Shown: piece by piece, positions 17,139-24,961 of the stretch | Layout of the letters: each line of letters begins with the position of its first letter | How positions within the stretch are numbered: the first letter of the stretch is position 1 | Assembly (NCBI GenBank): GCA_004299485.1 | Contig: SCQP01000012.1 | Span: 1 to 64,000 of the forward strand | Direction of reading: 5' to 3' | DNA: 64,000 nt | DNA from: Acidobacteriota bacterium | GTDB taxonomy: Bacteria; Acidobacteriota; Terriglobia; Terriglobales; SCQP01 | Position numbers and translations under genes: made by a program | The notes under the pieces: generated by a model | Told to the model about the DNA's origin: nothing | What the model saw: only the letters and a program-made list of their open reading frames with translations | Database searches by the model: none

Positions 17139-17440
17139 AAGCGCTCTTCGTACTGTTCGCGTTCGGCTCGGCTCGCCCGCCGAGCCGATATCAGTCTAAT
17201 CCTAATTATCGCCGGCTCTTGCGCCGTCCAGGAGTAGGCGACGGCGAGGAGCGCGCCGTTGCGGGCCATGCCGAGGGAAAACCACCGCTCCTCGGTCGCG
17301 CTGTGCTCGAGATCTGCGGTGGTCAAAAGATGGGGGTCGTGAAAAATGGAAGCGGCCATAGCGAGTGAAACGCCGTGCTTGCGGCGGTTGCGGGCCGCTT
17401 TCGCCTCGTCCCACTCGAATGTAAACGTCTGCACCGGCAT
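17135..17440 (-). CDS. brnT: BrnT-family toxin (RelE-like ribonuclease)
   Basis: 101 residues. FEWDEAKAARNRRKHGVSL at the N-terminus, FHDPHLLT, EERWFSLGM and IRIRLISARRASRAERE are the family blocks. BrnT cleaves mRNA and halts growth when the antitoxin is lost. No disruption is visible. Its start is 17 bases upstream of the stop of the membrane-protein gene that follows in the other direction of numbering (17458), on the same strand. Confidence 0.88.
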   Translation of the reverse strand: MPVQTFTFEWDEAKAARNRRKHGVSLAMAASIFHDPHLLTTADLEHSATEERWFSLGMARNGALLAVAYSWTAQEPAIIRIRLISARRASRAEREQYEERL

Positions 17441-17457
17441 GCCTGGCTATGCACGGG

Positions 17458-18084
17458 TTAGCGGCGCCGGTCGAAGTGGGGAAGGATGAGCATGGCGAGG
17501 AAGAGGAGGGCGAGGACGTAGAGGCCGACTTCGGGGTGGACGCCGACGGAGGATTGTAACTGGGGCGGAAGTTTGAGCGAGAGGCCACGGAGAAGGCCGG
17601 ATAGGCCGTGCTGGAGGTGGGCGAGGAGGCGGGTGATTTCGGCCTGGGCGGCGCGGGTGAGGAGCCAGCTTACGACGATGGCGTAGGCGCAGGAGAGCAG
17701 GCCGATTAGGGCGTCGAGCCAATAGAGCCAGCCGAGGCGCAGGGCGAGCCAGAGAAAGCTAAGAAGGGCGCAAAGACCGGCGATCACAGCGGCGGTTGGA
17801 ATCAGAGCTGCCAGGGTGATGGCGCGTTCGAGACGTGGAGAGGGTTGACCGCCTCCGAACTCACGATTGAGCTGCTGCGCCTGGTGGATGATTTCGCGCA
17901 GGGAGGGGCGGCCGGGCCGGCGCGGTGCGGTGGCAAGATGCACGGCCTCTGTGGCGAGCTGGGCGACGGTCCACTTACGCGGGGTGGTGAGGGGCGATTG
18001 GGCGGTGAGCGCGGGCAAAAAGATGATCGCCAGAAGCGCGAGGATTGACGCAGACCATTGACTGGCGTGGCGCAGAGCCCTCAT
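17458..18084 (-). CDS. Uncharacterised secreted/membrane protein
   Basis: 208 residues with an N-terminal signal-like segment (SILALLAIIFLPALTAQ), a charged periplasmic region (residues 30-95), two long hydrophobic stretches (about 88-140), a helical segment and a C-terminal transmembrane helix YVLALLFLAMLIL followed by Arg residues. No family recognised. It is preceded by a small coiled-coil ORF on the same strand and followed by brnT. Confidence 0.7.
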   Translation of the reverse strand: MRALRHASQWSASILALLAIIFLPALTAQSPLTTPRKWTVAQLATEAVHLATAPRRPGRPSLREIIHQAQQLNREFGGGQPSPRLERAITLAALIPTAAVIAGLCALLSFLWLALRLGWLYWLDALIGLLSCAYAIVVSWLLTRAAQAEITRLLAHLQHGLSGLLRGLSLKLPPQLQSSVGVHPEVGLYVLALLFLAMLILPHFDRRR

Positions 18085-18102
18085 AGGGCCATAGGATAAA
18101 GC

Positions 18103-18297
18103 CTAACTGCTCCTTTGGAGATTGCGGAGCTTGATCACTTCGGTGCGGGTGCGATCGAGCACGGCCATGGCTTCCTGGAGTTTGCGCTCGGCATCCTGAC
18201 GGCGCTGGATGGAATAGACGTGGCGCGCGAGCTCGATTTGCAGCGCTTCCACTTTCCGGTAGGCAGACCGGTAGGCACGTTCCTGAGGTGATTCCAC
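18103..18297 (-). CDS. Small helical (coiled-coil) hypothetical protein
   Basis: 64 residues from GTG 18297, strongly helical with heptad-like spacing (KVEALQIELARHVYSIQ, AERKLQEAMAVLDRTRTEV) and no hydrophobic segment. It lies 18 bases upstream of the membrane-protein gene on the same strand, so they could form an operon. A head-only GTGGC/GCCAC palindrome sits just upstream. No family is recognised. Confidence 0.5.
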   Translation of the reverse strand: MESPQERAYRSAYRKVEALQIELARHVYSIQRRQDAERKLQEAMAVLDRTRTEVIKLRNLQRSS

Positions 18298-18312
18298 GCT
18301 GAAGCTCTCCCG

Positions 18313-18325
18313 GTGGCACAGCCAC
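18313..18325. repeat. Head-only copy of repeat B (GTGGC-ACA-GCCAC)
   Basis: The 13-base palindrome followed by CTCTTGTTGG lies in the divergent gap between the 18103-18297 and 18385-19011 genes. Identical 13-mers occur at 16711, 19016 and 33658. Confidence 0.6.
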
Positions 18326-18384
18326 CTCTTGTTGGTGAATTGGATGCAGAAATCTCCATTTGGGACAGCCGCTAGACTAATGGG

Positions 18385-19011
18385 ATGAGTGATCGGATTC
18401 GGCTCAGCCTATGGTTCGAGAGCCAGACGAAGGCACAAATGCTGCCGCGGCTGGCGCTGGCGGCGGAAACGCTGCCGCAGGAGGCCGTCGAGCGCGGGGT
18501 GCAGCAGTTTGCCGTCACCGCGATGGACTGGAACGAAGCACCGTTAGTCGATGAACGAGCCCAGCCGGGCGTGGTGATAAGCGAGGCGCTGGAGGCGATG
18601 CGCGAATTTGCGCAAGACGATTGCGCCTGCGAAATCGAGATGATGTGGTCGTTATGGACATATGGTGGGGGCAAATGGAACCAAAGCCCGCAGGCGCTGC
18701 GTCTGACCAGTATGGGCGCCGCATTCGGAGACGCGAACCTACGGGATGACGGGGATTTAACTGTCGATTTCGGCATGGACGAGGCTTTTCTCGCCGAGCT
18801 GGCGCCTTGGAACCGCGAAACCCGACAACACTTGCAGGCCAACATTGTGCAGTTGCTGGTCTACTGCCGGCGGCTGGAAGAAATGCTCAAGCCGATGCAA
18901 CGGCGGTTGTGGTCAGAGGATGAAGAGGGCGACTGGACGGAAAAGCTGAAGCAGCGGTTGGAGATGGCCTCGTCGGAAGCCGGAGAAGGGTCGGAAAGGC
19001 TTGTCCAATAA
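18385..19011 (+). CDS. Hypothetical cytosolic protein
   Basis: 208 residues, acidic, without signal or membrane segments. It contains IEMMWSLWTYGGGKWNQ, LRLTSMGAAFGD and a C-terminal helical region with many Gln and Glu. No family is recognised. Base composition and codon use match the neighbours, so it is likely a real gene. Its 3' end overlaps the TTG start proposed for the next gene by 11 bases. Confidence 0.7.
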   Translation: MSDRIRLSLWFESQTKAQMLPRLALAAETLPQEAVERGVQQFAVTAMDWNEAPLVDERAQPGVVISEALEAMREFAQDDCACEIEMMWSLWTYGGGKWNQSPQALRLTSMGAAFGDANLRDDGDLTVDFGMDEAFLAELAPWNRETRQHLQANIVQLLVYCRRLEEMLKPMQRRLWSEDEEGDWTEKLKQRLEMASSEAGEGSERLVQ

Positions 19012-19600
19012 GTTTGTGGCACAGCCACCTTTGGCGGTGTTTTCGTGTGTGGCTTTACTAGCCATGCTGGTGTGCAGCGCACGCGCGCAGGATCCGGCGG
19101 ACAGCTACGATCATCCGGCGGGGAACGTCAATGAGCTCACGCTGGCGGGACTGCGGCCGGGGCAGAGCAGGATTGCACAGGCCGAGGCGCTGTGGGGCAA
19201 ACAATGGCATCATCCGTCGCGCGATGAGGATGATGTTTACGTCTGGTGCGACGCGCGCAGCCACCTCCAGCTCAGTCTTGAAGCCACCCGCGAAGGCCTG
19301 ATCCGCGTAGTGACGGTAAGCCGCATGCGACCGGCGCCGGCGGCAGGCGGCTGCACCGCCGTGCTTGGGGATGGAGCGGCGAAAACCGGGCGCGGCGTGC
19401 GGCTGGGCGATTCGCCGCAGCGGCTCAAACACGTGTATGGCAAGCCATTCTTCACCGGCCCTTCCAGTTGGAGGGGCCGGGATGTGAACATGGTCGTCTT
19501 CAACTTTTCCTGGGCGGGGACGAGCAAGCCCCAGATTCTGGAATCCTCGTTTGCGGGCGGCAAGCTGGTGAAGATGACGCTTTCCGCCGAGTATTACTAG
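19001..19600 (+). CDS. Hypothetical secreted protein
   Basis: 199 residues from TTG 19001, or 194 from GTG 19016. The N-terminal AVFSCVALLAMLVCSARAQ is a signal peptide ending in a plausible Ala-x-Ala site. The mature part has LAGLRPGQSR, VYVWCDARSHLQL and a paired Cys. The codons just before the signal peptide are the GTGGC-ACA-GCCAC palindrome (19016-19028), so a repeat element supplies the very N-terminus (Val-Ala-Gln-Pro-Pro). Function unknown. Confidence 0.7.
   Translation: MSNKFVAQPPLAVFSCVALLAMLVCSARAQDPADSYDHPAGNVNELTLAGLRPGQSRIAQAEALWGKQWHHPSRDEDDVYVWCDARSHLQLSLEATREGLIRVVTVSRMRPAPAAGGCTAVLGDGAAKTGRGVRLGDSPQRLKHVYGKPFFTGPSSWRGRDVNMVVFNFSWAGTSKPQILESSFAGGKLVKMTLSAEYY
19016..19028. 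repeat. Head-only copy of repeat B at the N-terminus of a secreted protein gene
   Basis: The palindrome GTGGC-ACA-GCCAC followed by CTTTGGCGG coincides with a possible GTG start codon of the gene. It is read as Val-Ala-Gln-Pro-Pro, immediately before the signal peptide. Confidence 0.6.
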
Positions 19601-19629
19601 TGGCCACCGCCGCCAGCATCTGAGTAATC

Positions 19630-20298
19630 GTGCTGCCCACAGGGAATGGCTGGCTAGCCGGGCTTTTTTACTTTTTCGTGGGCCTGGGCGCGCCCGGACT
19701 GTTTCTGCTGGGGGTGCTGGATTCCAGCTTTCTGACGCTGCCGTTTGCCAACGACATCGCGGTGATCGTGCTGGTGTCGCTGCACCACGAGCGCCTGCTG
19801 CAGTACGTGATTGCGGCAACGGCGGGCTCGGTCGCGGGCTGCTGGATCATGTTCTGCATCGGGGAAAAGGGCGGGGAGAGCTTTATCCGCTCGCACATGT
19901 CGCCGCAGCGGTTCGAACGGCTGCACGCCGCGATCGGGAAAAAGGGGCCGGTGCTGCTGGCCATGCCGGCGCTGATACCGCCGCCGTTTCCCTTCACCGC
20001 GTTCGTGCTGGGGGCGGGGGCGCTGGAGGTGAAACGCACGCCGTTTTTCCTGATGCTGACGGCGATGCGCCTTGCGCGCTTTTTGGCCGAGGGCATCGCG
20101 GCGATCTATTTTGGCCGGGGCATCGTGAAGTGGCTGGATACGCCGGGCTTCCACCTGTTCATTCAGATCCTGATGGGGATCGCCATTCTGGCGAGTGCGT
20201 ACTCAATTCTCCGGCTGGTGAAGGCGTCGCGGACACGGCCGATCACCGATCCGCAGCGGCAGATCGAAGAGGGAAAAGGGAAGAGGGAAAAGGGGTAA
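19630..20298 (+). CDS. DedA/YqaA-family membrane protein
   Basis: 222 residues from GTG 19630 with four to five hydrophobic helices. GAPGLFLLGVLDSSFLTLPF and CIGEKGGESFI match SNARE-associated/DedA-type proteins of the YqaA branch, which help lipid-carrier recycling or membrane homeostasis in related bacteria. The C-terminus ends in EEGKGKREKG, which is encoded by a GGGAAAAGGG purine tract continuing beyond the stop. Confidence 0.8.
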   Translation: MLPTGNGWLAGLFYFFVGLGAPGLFLLGVLDSSFLTLPFANDIAVIVLVSLHHERLLQYVIAATAGSVAGCWIMFCIGEKGGESFIRSHMSPQRFERLHAAIGKKGPVLLAMPALIPPPFPFTAFVLGAGALEVKRTPFFLMLTAMRLARFLAEGIAAIYFGRGIVKWLDTPGFHLFIQILMGIAILASAYSILRLVKASRTRPITDPQRQIEEGKGKREKG

Positions 20299-20328
20299 GG
20301 GAAAAGGGGGGAGGGAAAAGGGGAGGCG
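20266..20328 (+). repeat. Purine-rich GGGAAAAGGG tract
   Basis: Tandem copies of GGGAAAAGGG/GGGAAGAGGG words run from the DedA-like gene's last codons into the convergent gap before caxA. The same motif is found at 22126-22164, 49036-49095 and 60412-60455. Confidence 0.7.
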
Positions 20329-21408
20329 TTATAAGGGGACGAAATAGAAGCCGACGACCAGGATGATGTAGACGGCGACGAGCTGCGAGCCTTCGAGCCA
20401 GTTGGTTTCGCCATCGGCGGCGATCATGCCCACCATCACCGTCGACAACACCACCGCCACCACCTCGATGCCGGTGAAGACCAGGGTCATGGGATGGCCG
20501 AGCAGCAGCGAAATGAAGACCAGCGCGGGGGCCAGCAGGAGGGCGATTTGCAGGCTGGAACCGGCTCCGATGGCCATGGCGAGATCCATGTCGTTGTGCA
20601 AGGCGGCGATGACGGCGACACCGTGCTCGGCGGCGTTGCCGATGAGCGCAAACACAACTCCGCCCCAAAACAAATCAGTGCCGTGGAAGGCCGCTTGTGC
20701 GATATGAAGCTCGTGCACCAGCAATTCGCTGAGCAGCGCGATCAGGATGACGGCCGCGAGCAACTGCACGGCAACGCCGCCGCGGCGGCCGGAGGCCTGG
20801 ACGCGGCCGGTGCGGCGCGCCAGCCGCAACTGGAAACACAGGCTGATGCCGTAGAGCACGATCAGCACGCCGGCGGTCCAGAGGCTGAGGTGTTCGATGC
20901 CGGCGGCGGCGCCGGGCGCGCCGCCCACACTCCAGGCAAAGACAGCAGGCACGACCAGGCCCACGGCGGCGAGGAAGAGCATGGTGGCATTGCTGGCGGC
21001 GATGGATTTGTTCACCGTCTGGCGCTCGAACCTCAGACCGCCAAACAGCATCGCGAGGCCGAGCACCAGCAGCAGGTTGCTGATGATGCTGCCGGTGAGG
21101 GAGGCTTTGACGATTTCGAGCAGACCGGCACGCAGCGCCACGATGGCCAGGATGAGTTCACTGGCGTTGCCCAGAGTGGATTGCAGGATGCCTGCGGCGA
21201 GCGGTCCCAGGCGCTCGGCCAGCAGATCGGTGGCGGCGCCGAGCACGGCAGCGAGAGGAATCAGCCCCAGTGCGGAGAGAATGAAAATCCACAGCGGGCT
21301 GCCGCCCGCGAGCGCCAGCACAACGGCCGCCACGACGGCCAGCAGCAACAGGTCCAGCAGCCGCGAACCAGTGAGGATGATGTTGCTTTTGCTCACACCA
21401 GCATTCAC
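20329..21408 (-). CDS. Ca2+/H+ antiporter (CaxA-like)
   Basis: About 359 residues with 10-11 transmembrane helices. The two repeated antiporter motifs GNASELILAIVALRAG (first alpha repeat) and IGNAAEHGVAVIAALHNDM (second) mark the CaCA superfamily, Ca2+/H+ exchanger branch. It exports Ca2+ at the cytoplasmic membrane. Two GTG codons (21408 and 21396) are plausible starts; upstream in-frame sequence overlaps the divergent secreted-protein gene and is not conserved-looking. Confidence 0.87.
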   Translation of the reverse strand: MNAGVSKSNIILTGSRLLDLLLLAVVAAVVLALAGGSPLWIFILSALGLIPLAAVLGAATDLLAERLGPLAAGILQSTLGNASELILAIVALRAGLLEIVKASLTGSIISNLLLVLGLAMLFGGLRFERQTVNKSIAASNATMLFLAAVGLVVPAVFAWSVGGAPGAAAGIEHLSLWTAGVLIVLYGISLCFQLRLARRTGRVQASGRRGGVAVQLLAAVILIALLSELLVHELHIAQAAFHGTDLFWGGVVFALIGNAAEHGVAVIAALHNDMDLAMAIGAGSSLQIALLLAPALVFISLLLGHPMTLVFTGIEVVAVVLSTVMVGMIAADGETNWLEGSQLVAVYIILVVGFYFVPL

Positions 21409-21444
21409 GGTACACTGAAAATAATTTTTGGTGGTAGCCGCCTG

Positions 21445-22125
21445 ATGACCTGTCGCCTTTTGCCCTCCCTCTTGCTGCTTGCCGGACTGCTGAGTCCTGC
21501 GGGTGCGCAACTGCCGTTTTTCCGGCACGACAATGCTTCCGGTTTCCACAGCTACGGAAAAATCACCTCCTTTCTGCTGAACTCGCCGCTGTCGTCACCG
21601 CCGCTGGCCTCGCTAGAGCAGTTTCCGCTGAAGGATTTCACCTACGTCCTCTATCCCACGGCAGCTTCGGGCGCAGACGGGATGATCCCGGGCAATACGG
21701 TGACGGGCGAGCCGGTGATGATCACGGTGCAGAACGGCCTCTACGATCACCACCAGGACACCGACCACCCGCTGGAATTTCAGGTCATCAAGGATCAGAC
21801 GGCGAAGCTGCCGCACGCGCCGGGCAAACAGGGTCTGCTGGTGTATAGCGTGCTCTATACCGGGGCGAAGCTTGCCAACTGCACCGGCATTGTACAGGTG
21901 CTGGAGATGAAGAAGGGCAAGCTGCTGCTGGCGGATCAGTTCAGTTACGATTGCCGCGGCGGCGCGGGAGCGGAATGGAACGCCGAGAAGCGCCAGCTCA
22001 CCCTGCGCGCGGCGCGCTACTCATTTGGTGACAAGCCGTGCTGCCCCAGCCGCTATGACAGCGTTGTGTTCAAGCTGGACGGGCGGTCGATCGGGACGGG
22101 GGACAAGGTGATTGGGGATCAGTGA
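21445..22125 (+). CDS. Hypothetical secreted protein
   Basis: 226 residues from ATG 21445. RLLPSLLLLAGLLSPAGAQ is a signal peptide. The mature part has several Cys residues (ANCTG, YDCRGG, KPCCPSRYDSVVF), suggesting disulfides outside the cytoplasm. It has no recognised domain and is divergent from caxA with a 36-base gap. The gene ends at a strong inverted repeat shared with the convergent neighbour. Confidence 0.75.
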   Translation: MTCRLLPSLLLLAGLLSPAGAQLPFFRHDNASGFHSYGKITSFLLNSPLSSPPLASLEQFPLKDFTYVLYPTAASGADGMIPGNTVTGEPVMITVQNGLYDHHQDTDHPLEFQVIKDQTAKLPHAPGKQGLLVYSVLYTGAKLANCTGIVQVLEMKKGKLLLADQFSYDCRGGAGAEWNAEKRQLTLRAARYSFGDKPCCPSRYDSVVFKLDGRSIGTGDKVIGDQ

Positions 22126-22151
22126 GGGCAGGGGGATAAGGGAAAAGGGAT

Positions 22152-22198
22152 AAGGGAAGAGGGAATCAGCGGCCGTGCCCTCTTCCCTCTTCCCTTTT
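22152..22198. terminator. Bidirectional-type terminator hairpin built from purine repeat
   Basis: AAGGGAAGAGGGA (22152-22164) and TCCCTCTTCCCTT (22184-22196) form a perfect 13-bp stem with a 19-base loop, followed by TTTT. It lies between two convergent genes (stop at 22125 on plus, stop at 22197 on minus). The left arm is part of a GGGAAAAGGG tract, so a repeat seems to have been recruited as terminator. Confidence 0.65.
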
Positions 22199-23480
22199 AG
22201 TTCGCCGGTTTCGGGAGCTCGAGAGGGTGGTCGAGGCGGACGGCGATGGTTTCGCCGGCGCGGAGGGTGATGTCCTTTTTGTGAGAGATGAGGACGCCGG
22301 CGGTGCCGACCGCGGCGCCGGCAATGGCGCCGCGCGCCAGGCCGCCGTAGCCGCCGAAAATGCCGCCCAATACGGCACCGATGGCGGCACCGGTGCCTGC
22401 TTTTTTGGCGGTATCGGCGCCCTGGCCGTTGACCGTGCCTTCCTGGCCATTCACCGTTTGCGCGCTGTTGCCGACGCCGTTGGTCGTGGCGTTCAGCGGA
22501 ATGGGGGCCTGGCCGGGAACGATGAGGTTGTTGTACTGCAATTGCAATTGGGCGTGGCCGCTGAGCTTGCCGCCGCGCTGGACGGATTGCACGATACCGG
22601 AAATCTTTGAGCCCGCGGGAATCGCCGCCACCGCACCGACCCAGACGGGGACGGTGGTGGTGAGGGTGAAGGCTTCGCCGGCGTACGCGTCCTTGGTGTC
22701 GAGCTCTTTGTCGAGCTGGGTCCGGATGACGGTGCCCTGGGCGACTAGAATGCCGTTGTCATAAACGCCGCTGGGGCGGGTGGCGGCATCGGTGGCGCTT
22801 AGGGGAAGATCATTCGCGCCAGCCGCCGCTGCGGGCGCCGCCGTGGTGCGGGCGCCGATGGCGGAGTTGTAGAGGTGGTGGTTGAAGCCGTCATCGTAGC
22901 CTTGGGTGAATCCGCGACGGAAGGCGGTCTGGTAATCGGTGCTGCTGCCGAGGGAGGCGGTGTAACCGACGAGGCCTTGCTTGTATTCGTTGCTGGCGGT
23001 GGAATTGTAGACGGCGTTGGAGTTGGCGTCGGATTGGCCGATGTTGTAGCCCTCGCGGTAGCCGCTGGCTTTAGCGTTCGTGGCTTCGGGTGGCTGCCCT
23101 GCTTCGCGCGGTGCGCTACGCAGGGCGCCAGCGCCGCGCGGCGGCGCTGGCGGCGGGGCGAGGAGGGCGCGCTCGCGGCCGTTGTAGCCGTCGAAGTAGC
23201 CATCGGAAAAGCCATTCTGGAAGCGGGTGCGGTAGGTTTGTCTGGAGCCGTAGGCCGCGGTGTAGCCTGCGGAGCCGTCTTCGTAGGCGGTGAATTTGCG
23301 GGCGTTGGCGCCGGCGCCGGCGGCCTTATCCTTTACCCCCAGAGCATAGGCGGCGTTGTAGCCGGCGGCATAGGCGGTGTCAACGCCGGTGTTGGTTTGC
23401 GCGGCCAGTGCCACCGTCATGGCTGCCGACACGATCAGTGCCAGGATGGGCGCCCCAGTATGCAATATCCTCTCCCGCAT
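22197..23480 (-). CDS. Secreted Gly/Tyr-rich repeat protein with glycine-zipper-like C-terminus
   Basis: 427 residues with an N-terminal signal peptide (ALIVSAAMTVALAAQ). The first half has repeated YxxGYxxG units (AYAAGYNAAYALG, FQNGFSDGYFDGYNG, YREGYNIGQ, FRRGFTQGYDDGFN). Then come a beta-rich part and a Gly-rich hydrophobic segment (AAIGAVLGGIFGGYGG) like glycine-zipper outer-membrane proteins. Residues GALRSAPREAG are encoded by palindromic repeat D (23096-23151), apparently inserted in frame between two repeat blocks. Function unknown; a surface role is inferred. Confidence 0.8.
   Translation of the reverse strand: MRERILHTGAPILALIVSAAMTVALAAQTNTGVDTAYAAGYNAAYALGVKDKAAGAGANARKFTAYEDGSAGYTAAYGSRQTYRTRFQNGFSDGYFDGYNGRERALLAPPPAPPRGAGALRSAPREAGQPPEATNAKASGYREGYNIGQSDANSNAVYNSTASNEYKQGLVGYTASLGSSTDYQTAFRRGFTQGYDDGFNHHLYNSAIGARTTAAPAAAAGANDLPLSATDAATRPSGVYDNGILVAQGTVIRTQLDKELDTKDAYAGEAFTLTTTVPVWVGAVAAIPAGSKISGIVQSVQRGGKLSGHAQLQLQYNNLIVPGQAPIPLNATTNGVGNSAQTVNGQEGTVNGQGADTAKKAGTGAAIGAVLGGIFGGYGGLARGAIAGAAVGTAGVLISHKKDITLRAGETIAVRLDHPLELPKPAN
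23096..23151 (-). repeat. Twin-hairpin repeat family D, copy 1 (inside a coding gene)
   Basis: Exactly 56 bases: stem GCCCTGC/GCAGGGC with a 17-base loop, then directly an 11-bp stem GCCAGCGCCGC/GCGGCGCTGGC with a 3-base loop. Copy 2 (61472-61527) has the same lengths but different stem bases that still pair. On the coding strand both give Gly-x-Leu-Arg-Ser-Ala-x-Arg-Glu-Ala-Gly. Confidence 0.75.
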
Positions 23481-23547
23481 GCGAGTACCTCCTAGATCTT
23501 TCGACGCTGCACCCCGGGCCGGGGTTTCGGCTGGGATAATTGAAGTT

Positions 23548-24927
23548 GTGAACTATCTTAGGCCGAATCGGGCGTGGCGCTGCGGTGAACGGATTTATAC
23601 GCTGGGCGCGCGGACGTGGGTGATGGCGATTGTCAACCTCACGCCGGATTCATTTTATGCCGCCAGCCGGCTGGCGCCGGGCGAGCCGGAGGCGGTGGTG
23701 CGGCGCTGCAGCGAGGCGCTGGAGGCGGGCGCGGACATTGTGGAATTGGGCGCGGAATCGACCCGGCCGGGATCGAGGCCCTTGAGCTCCGAAGAAGAAC
23801 AGGCGCGCCTGCTGCCAGCGCTCGTCGCGGTGCGGCGGGCGCTGCCCGAGGCGCTGCTTTCGGTGGATACGCGGCATGCGAAAACGGCGGCGGCGGCGCT
23901 CGACGCGGGCGCAGACATTATCAATGACGTAGTCGGCGGCGGCGACCGGGAAATGCTGCCGCGGCTGGCGCGCACCCGGTGCGGCATAGTGCTGATGCAT
24001 GCGCGCGGGGAGTTTGCCACGATGCAAAAGCTGCCGCGGCTGGAGGATCCGCTGGCGACGGTCGCGGCGGGACTGGCCGCGATTGCAAAGCGGGCGGCCG
24101 ATGCTGGAATCGGGGGAGAGCGCGTCATGCTCGACCCTGGGTTTGGTTTTGGGAAGAACCTGGACGAGAACTTTCCGCTGCTGGCGGGACTCGACCGGCT
24201 GCACGCACTCGGGCACGCGCTGCTGGTGGGGGTTTCGCGGAAATCCTTCCTGCAACGCGCGCGGGAATCGGGGCCGGAAACGCGGTTGGCGGCGAGTCTG
24301 GCGGCGGCGACGGCGGCGGTGCTCGCGGGCGCGCATATGCTGCGGGTGCATGATGTCCCGGCCACGGTGGAAGCGGCGCGGATTGCCGACCGGGTGTTGA
24401 TCACGATCCGGCGGGCGGCGACGAGGGACGTAGAGGCGATTGCGGCGCTGCTGGGAGCCAGCGCGCACGAACATGGAGGCGAGCTGACCGGACCGTTCCG
24501 GGAGTCGCGGGTGGCGAAATGGGTTGCGGGTTCCTTGCCGGTTCTCGTCGCGGAACAAGCAGGCGAGTTACAAGGCGTGCTGGTGACCAGCGAGCCGCAC
24601 GCGCGCAGCTCACGCGCCGTGGCGGCGATGCTGGCGGCTTATCCGGCGCGCGACGGAGCTTACGTGTATGGGCCGGTTTGTCTGGCGGCGGGCGCGCGCG
24701 GGCACGGCATCGCCGCGGCACTCTACACCGAAGTCCAGCGGCTGCTGCCGGGCCGCGAGGCCATACTGTTCATCCGCGAGGACAATGCGCGCTCGCTGCG
24801 GGCGCACGAAAAGCTGGGGATGGGGCGCGTGGCCGGGTTTCAGTATGACGGCGCGGGGTTTGCGGTGTTCAGCGACATTGACTCGACTGAGGGGCGCGGG
24901 GCCGGGCGGGGACGCAAACCGTTGTAA
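23548..24927 (+). CDS. folP: Dihydropteroate synthase fused to a GNAT acetyltransferase
   Basis: 459 residues from GTG 23548. Residues ~20-290 are dihydropteroate synthase (folate pathway: p-aminobenzoate plus pterin pyrophosphate). Motifs are VNLTPDSF, LGAESTRPGSRPL, SVDTRHAKTA, GADIINDVVGG, MLDPGFGFGKNLDEN and GVSRKSFL. A continuous frame then enters a ~150-residue GNAT domain (ITIRRAATRDVEAIAALLGA, VCLAAGARGHGIAAALYTEV, FIREDNARSLRAHEKLGM). The GNAT acetyl-CoA loop is AGARGHGIA. The substrate of the second domain is unknown. Upstream in-frame codons from 23377 overlap the divergent secreted-protein gene and are unlikely to be translated. Confidence 0.9.
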   Translation: MNYLRPNRAWRCGERIYTLGARTWVMAIVNLTPDSFYAASRLAPGEPEAVVRRCSEALEAGADIVELGAESTRPGSRPLSSEEEQARLLPALVAVRRALPEALLSVDTRHAKTAAAALDAGADIINDVVGGGDREMLPRLARTRCGIVLMHARGEFATMQKLPRLEDPLATVAAGLAAIAKRAADAGIGGERVMLDPGFGFGKNLDENFPLLAGLDRLHALGHALLVGVSRKSFLQRARESGPETRLAASLAAATAAVLAGAHMLRVHDVPATVEAARIADRVLITIRRAATRDVEAIAALLGASAHEHGGELTGPFRESRVAKWVAGSLPVLVAEQAGELQGVLVTSEPHARSSRAVAAMLAAYPARDGAYVYGPVCLAAGARGHGIAAALYTEVQRLLPGREAILFIREDNARSLRAHEKLGMGRVAGFQYDGAGFAVFSDIDSTEGRGAGRGRKPL

Positions 24928-24961
24928 AATGAGCCTCAGCCTGCCCGAGGATTTCCCGTTC

